A DNA stretch of 64,000 nt. It comes from Sphingobium bisphenolivorans. GTDB lineage: Bacteria > Pseudomonadota > Alphaproteobacteria > Sphingomonadales > Sphingomonadaceae. The stretch is taken from the NCBI RefSeq assembly GCF_000412635.1, contig NZ_ASTG01000002.1, positions 17,270 through 81,269 of the forward strand. Reading direction: 5' to 3'. A program made the translations under genes and the position numbers. The notes under the pieces were generated by a model, which was not told the origin of the DNA, ran no database searches, and worked only from the letters and a program-made list of their open reading frames with translations. Positions 61,998-64,000 of the stretch are shown in pieces; the stretch's first letter is position 1, and every line of letters begins with the position of its first letter.

Positions 61998-62330
61998 TCA
62001 GTTGGCCGAGGCAACGCCCTGATCAGCCATCAACTGCTGCAACTCGCCGGCCTCATACATTTCCATCATGATGTCGCTGCCGCCGACAAATTCGCCCTTC
62101 ACATAGAGCTGCGGAATGGTCGGCCAATCGGAGAAGGCCTTGATCCCCTGCCGCACCGCCTGGTCCTGAAGCACGTCCACCGACTCGTAAGCGACGCCGA
62201 TATGGTCGAGGATCGCGATCGCGCGGCTCGAGAAGCCGCACTGCGGGAACAGCGGCGTTCCCTTCATGAAAAGCACAACGTCATTGCCGTTGACGATCTC
62301 GGCGATGCGCTGATGGACGGCGTCGGTCAT
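61998..62330 (-). CDS. grxD: Monothiol glutaredoxin Grx4/GrxD
   Basis: 110-residue monothiol glutaredoxin with Cys31 in the CGFS active site (GTPLFPQCGFSSRAIAIL), the GSH-binding WPTIPQLYVKGEFVGGSDIMMEM, and a normal family length. It carries and delivers [2Fe-2S] clusters and pairs with BolA proteins. It lies directly downstream of the bolA-like gene, which fits that partnership. ATG at 62330 is chosen over one at 62360 on family length. Confidence 0.96.
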   Translation of the reverse strand: MTDAVHQRIAEIVNGNDVVLFMKGTPLFPQCGFSSRAIAILDHIGVAYESVDVLQDQAVRQGIKAFSDWPTIPQLYVKGEFVGGSDIMMEMYEAGELQQLMADQGVASAN

Positions 62331-62383
62331 TAATAGGTCCATTCCTGTCGGGCGCCGCACAAGGGCGCGATCATAGCTGGCCG

Positions 62384-62617
62384 TTAATTGGGTACGGCGG
62401 TGGTAAGTTGCAAGGCGTGGAGCACGCCGCCCATGCGCCCGCCAAGCGCCGCATAAACGGCGCGCTGCTGGGCGACTCGGCTGAGGCCGCGGAAACTTTC
62501 CGATACCACGCGCGCCGCATAATGATCCCCGTCGCCGGCAAGGTCGGTGATCTCGACCTGCGCGTCAGGGATAGCAGCACGGATCATCTCCGCGATTTCA
62601 TCGGCGGCCATCGGCAC
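62384..62617 (-). CDS. bolA: BolA family protein
   Basis: 77-residue BolA/IbaG-type protein: EMIRAAIPDAQVEITDLAGDGDHYAARVVSESFRGLSRVAQQRAVYAALGGRMGGVLHALQLTT. The conserved loop His in DGDHYAA is a cluster ligand in Grx-BolA complexes. It is placed between the zeta inhibitor and grxD. The start could be GTG 62617 (site AAGGAA eight bases before) or ATG 62611. Confidence 0.93.
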   Translation of the reverse strand: MPMAADEIAEMIRAAIPDAQVEITDLAGDGDHYAARVVSESFRGLSRVAQQRAVYAALGGRMGGVLHALQLTTAVPN

Positions 62618-62635
62618 GAAAAGCGTTCCTTGTCC

Positions 62636-62959
62636 TTACTGCGCTTCGATGAACATGCGGCGGGCGACCACCTGCTGCTCATCCAGCGCGGTGCGCACGC
62701 CGGCTTCATCGATATCAACGCCGGCCTGAGTCATGTCGCCGACCAGCTTGCGGATCACATCCTCGTCACCCGCTTCCTCGAAATCAGCCTGGACCACCGC
62801 CTTGGCATAAGCGTCGGTTTCCTCAGGCGTCAGACCCATCTTGGCCGCAGCCCATTCCCCCAGCAGGCGATTGCGCCGAGCCTGGATACGGAACTGCATT
62901 TCCTGATCATGGGCGAACATATTTTCAAAGGCTTTTTCACGGTCGTCGAAAGTCGTCAT
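62636..62959 (-). CDS. ATP synthase inhibitor zeta subunit-like protein (DUF1476)
   Basis: 107-residue DUF1476 protein: TTFDDREKAFENMFAHDQEMQFRIQARRNRLLGEWAAAKMGLT, AVVQADFEEAGDEDVIRKLVGDM. In Paracoccus this family is the zeta subunit that blocks reverse rotation (ATP hydrolysis) of the F1-ATPase through its N-terminal helix. Whether it inhibits strongly here is unknown, as potency varies between alphaproteobacteria. The atp operon is not in the window. Confidence 0.93.
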   Translation of the reverse strand: MTTFDDREKAFENMFAHDQEMQFRIQARRNRLLGEWAAAKMGLTPEETDAYAKAVVQADFEEAGDEDVIRKLVGDMTQAGVDIDEAGVRTALDEQQVVARRMFIEAQ

Positions 62960-63016
62960 GCCTGTGCCCTGTAGAAAAACCGGATCCTGTGGTCCGAGAT
63001 AGGTTGATCGAGACGC

Positions 63017-63610
63017 TTACGCAACGGCGGGGATCAGCCAAGGGCGCGCGCCTGCATCCTTGGCCTCGAACGCGCCGATCGTGTCAGCCTGCGCCAATGT
63101 CAGGCCGACCTCATCCAGCCCGCCGATCAGGCAATCCTTGCGGAACGGATCGATCTCGAACTGGAAACGGTCCTGGAACTGCGTCGTGACCGTCTGATGC
63201 TCCAGATCGACATGGATGGGATCAGTCTTCGCCACTTCCATCAGCCGGTCGACCGCTTCCTGCGGCAGCACCACGGTCAGGATGCCGTTCTTGAACGCAT
63301 TGCCAGAGAAAATGTCGGAGAAGCTGGGCGCGATGACGACGCGAATGCCGAGGTCCGCGAGCGCCCAGGCGGCATGCTCGCGGCTGGAGCCGCAGCCGAA
63401 ATTGTCGCCCGCGATCAGGATTGGGCTGCCCGCATATTCCGGGTCGTCGAAGACGTTGCCCGGCTCCTTGCGCAGCACCTCGAACGCGCCCTTGCCAAGG
63501 CCCGAGCGCGAGATCGTCTTGAGCCAATGCGCCGGGATGACGATGTCGGTGTCGACATTCTTCATCCCGAACGGATAGGCACGGCCATCAACTATATTCA
63601 GCTTTTCCAT
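63017..63610 (-). CDS. leuD: 3-isopropylmalate dehydratase small subunit
   Basis: 197-residue small subunit of isopropylmalate isomerase in leucine synthesis: [73 protein letters not shown]. It works with LeuC, whose gene is just upstream. The start at 63610 shares one base with the stop of a 37-codon ORF (TGATG), and no strong ribosome site precedes it, so its translation probably depends on that ORF. Confidence 0.97.
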   Translation of the reverse strand: MEKLNIVDGRAYPFGMKNVDTDIVIPAHWLKTISRSGLGKGAFEVLRKEPGNVFDDPEYAGSPILIAGDNFGCGSSREHAAWALADLGIRVVIAPSFSDIFSGNAFKNGILTVVLPQEAVDRLMEVAKTDPIHVDLEHQTVTTQFQDRFQFEIDPFRKDCLIGGLDEVGLTLAQADTIGAFEAKDAGARPWLIPAVA

Positions 63611-63723
63611 CAATGCGCCCGCTTGATTTCCGCTTTCGCCGTATCCGCCGCCCGGCCAAGTCCTGCTGCCATGGCAGCACTCGCCAGCGCACCCAGCGCA
63701 AGAACCCAAAATACCTTCTTCAT
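63610..63723 (-). CDS. 37-residue membrane or exported small ORF between leuC and leuD
   Basis: An ORF of 37 codons: MKK, then a hydrophobic run ([17 protein letters not shown]), then a short basic and amphipathic tail ([17 protein letters not shown]). It reads like a single-pass small membrane protein or a short signal peptide plus tail. GGGGAGG lies seven bases before its ATG, a strong ribosome site. The ATG overlaps the leuC stop (ATGA) and its TGA overlaps the leuD start (TGATG), so all three genes should be translated together. I recognise no family. Confidence 0.72.
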   Translation of the reverse strand: MKKVFWVLALGALASAAMAAGLGRAADTAKAEIKRAH

Positions 63724-64000
63724 GCGACCGCCTCCCCTTGTTTTTCGCCCATCAGTTCACGTACGTCGGTCAGATGGCCGGTGATGGCAGCGGCGGCCGC
63801 CATGACGGGCGAGACGAGATGCGTCCGCGACCCCGGTCCCTGCCGGCCCATGAAATTGCGGTTGCTGGTCGACGCGCAGCGCTCACCCGCCGGCACCTTG
63901 TCCGGGTTCATGCCAAGACAGGCCGAGCAGCCAGGTTCGCGCCATTCAAAGCCCGCTTCGGTGAAGATTCGGTCCAGCCCCTCGGCCTCGGCCTGGCGCT
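63720..64000 (-). CDS. leuC: 3-isopropylmalate dehydratase large subunit, C-terminal part
   Basis: Partial; the gene continues beyond the window edge and only the last 93 codons are seen. The cluster-ligand motif is present ([20 protein letters not shown], two of the three cysteines that hold the [4Fe-4S] cluster), then the usual [42 protein letters not shown] ending. Isomerises 2-isopropylmalate to 3-isopropylmalate together with LeuD. Confidence 0.97.
   Translation of the reverse strand, partial: RQAEAEGLDRIFTEAGFEWREPGCSACLGMNPDKVPAGERCASTSNRNFMGRQGPGSRTHLVSPVMAAAAAITGHLTDVRELMGEKQGEAVA

Noticed and set aside
1..64000. CRISPR array, tRNA or rRNA genes, insertion sequences, prophage
   Set aside because: No spaced direct repeats, no recognisable cloverleaf or rRNA sequence, no transposase, integrase or phage structural gene was seen.

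Overview
The window is a dense piece of a high-GC alphaproteobacterial chromosome, most likely from the Sphingomonadaceae (Sphingobium/Sphingomonas type). The evidence is the gene content and order: accBC next to aroQ; NDUFA12, DUF2155 and aat together; hrcA-grpE beside rph-rdgB-hemW; a fused ThiS-ThiG; GapR (DUF2312); a DUF1476 zeta-type ATPase inhibitor; an UrcA-family protein; and short palindromic repeats of the kind common between sphingomonad genes. I see no rRNA, tRNA, CRISPR array, prophage or insertion sequence. About 76 protein genes fill the window. No gene-free stretch exceeds 300 bases; the longest (54379-54675, 297 bases) holds only low-complexity and repeat-like sequence.

Layout. 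0-5.6 kb: mscL, a lemA-TPM-TPM-Nudix operon, DUF6456 and XRE genes, and a GT4 glycosyltransferase. 5.5-10.3 kb: a molybdenum block with modA, modB and modC (split by an opposing HAD phosphatase gene) and a truncated nitrate-reductase-like molybdoprotein. 10.3-15.9 kb: a capsule block of GT4, KpsC-like, KpsS-like and an APH-fold kinase. 15.9-18.5 kb: 3-oxoacid CoA-transferase and ThiSG. 18.6-21.3 kb: aroQ-accB-accC-arsC. 21.5-33 kb: TonB, a glycine-zipper lipoprotein, polA, manC, a zinc-ribbon protein, Bax-inhibitor-1, cysS, a Rap1a-like protein, class II DAHP synthase and a bicupin. 33-41 kb: orphan ParA, GGDEF-EAL, a fatty acyl-AMP ligase, recX, DUF192, NDUFA12, DUF2155, aat. 41-54.4 kb: UrcA, sdhCDA without an adjacent sdhB, a globin-coupled-sensor-like soluble MCP, prmA, dienelactone hydrolase, M14 carboxypeptidase, rpmJ, pyk, gapR, yebC, ruvC. 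54.6-64 kb: PadR-DUF2218, hrcA-grpE, rph-rdgB, CAP, hemW, a Grx4-BolA-zeta group, and leuC-small ORF-leuD running off the end.

How it fits together. Most of the window is core metabolism (shikimate entry, fatty acid synthesis, TCA cycle, leucine, thiamine, glycolysis) and information processing. Accessory character is confined to the molybdenum and capsule blocks and a few sensors. The capsule block and manC both point to exopolysaccharide or capsule synthesis. I found no large undescribed system. The best leads are the translationally coupled 37-residue ORF between leuC and leuD, the molybdoprotein that lacks its Mo-ligand cysteine and its C-terminal cofactor domain beside molybdate-transport genes, the KpsC that appears to retain only one catalytic module, the ThiS-ThiG fusion, the 223-bp antisense overlap of DUF2155 and aat, and the PadR with a His/Gly/Arg-rich N-terminus and palindromic upstream sites.
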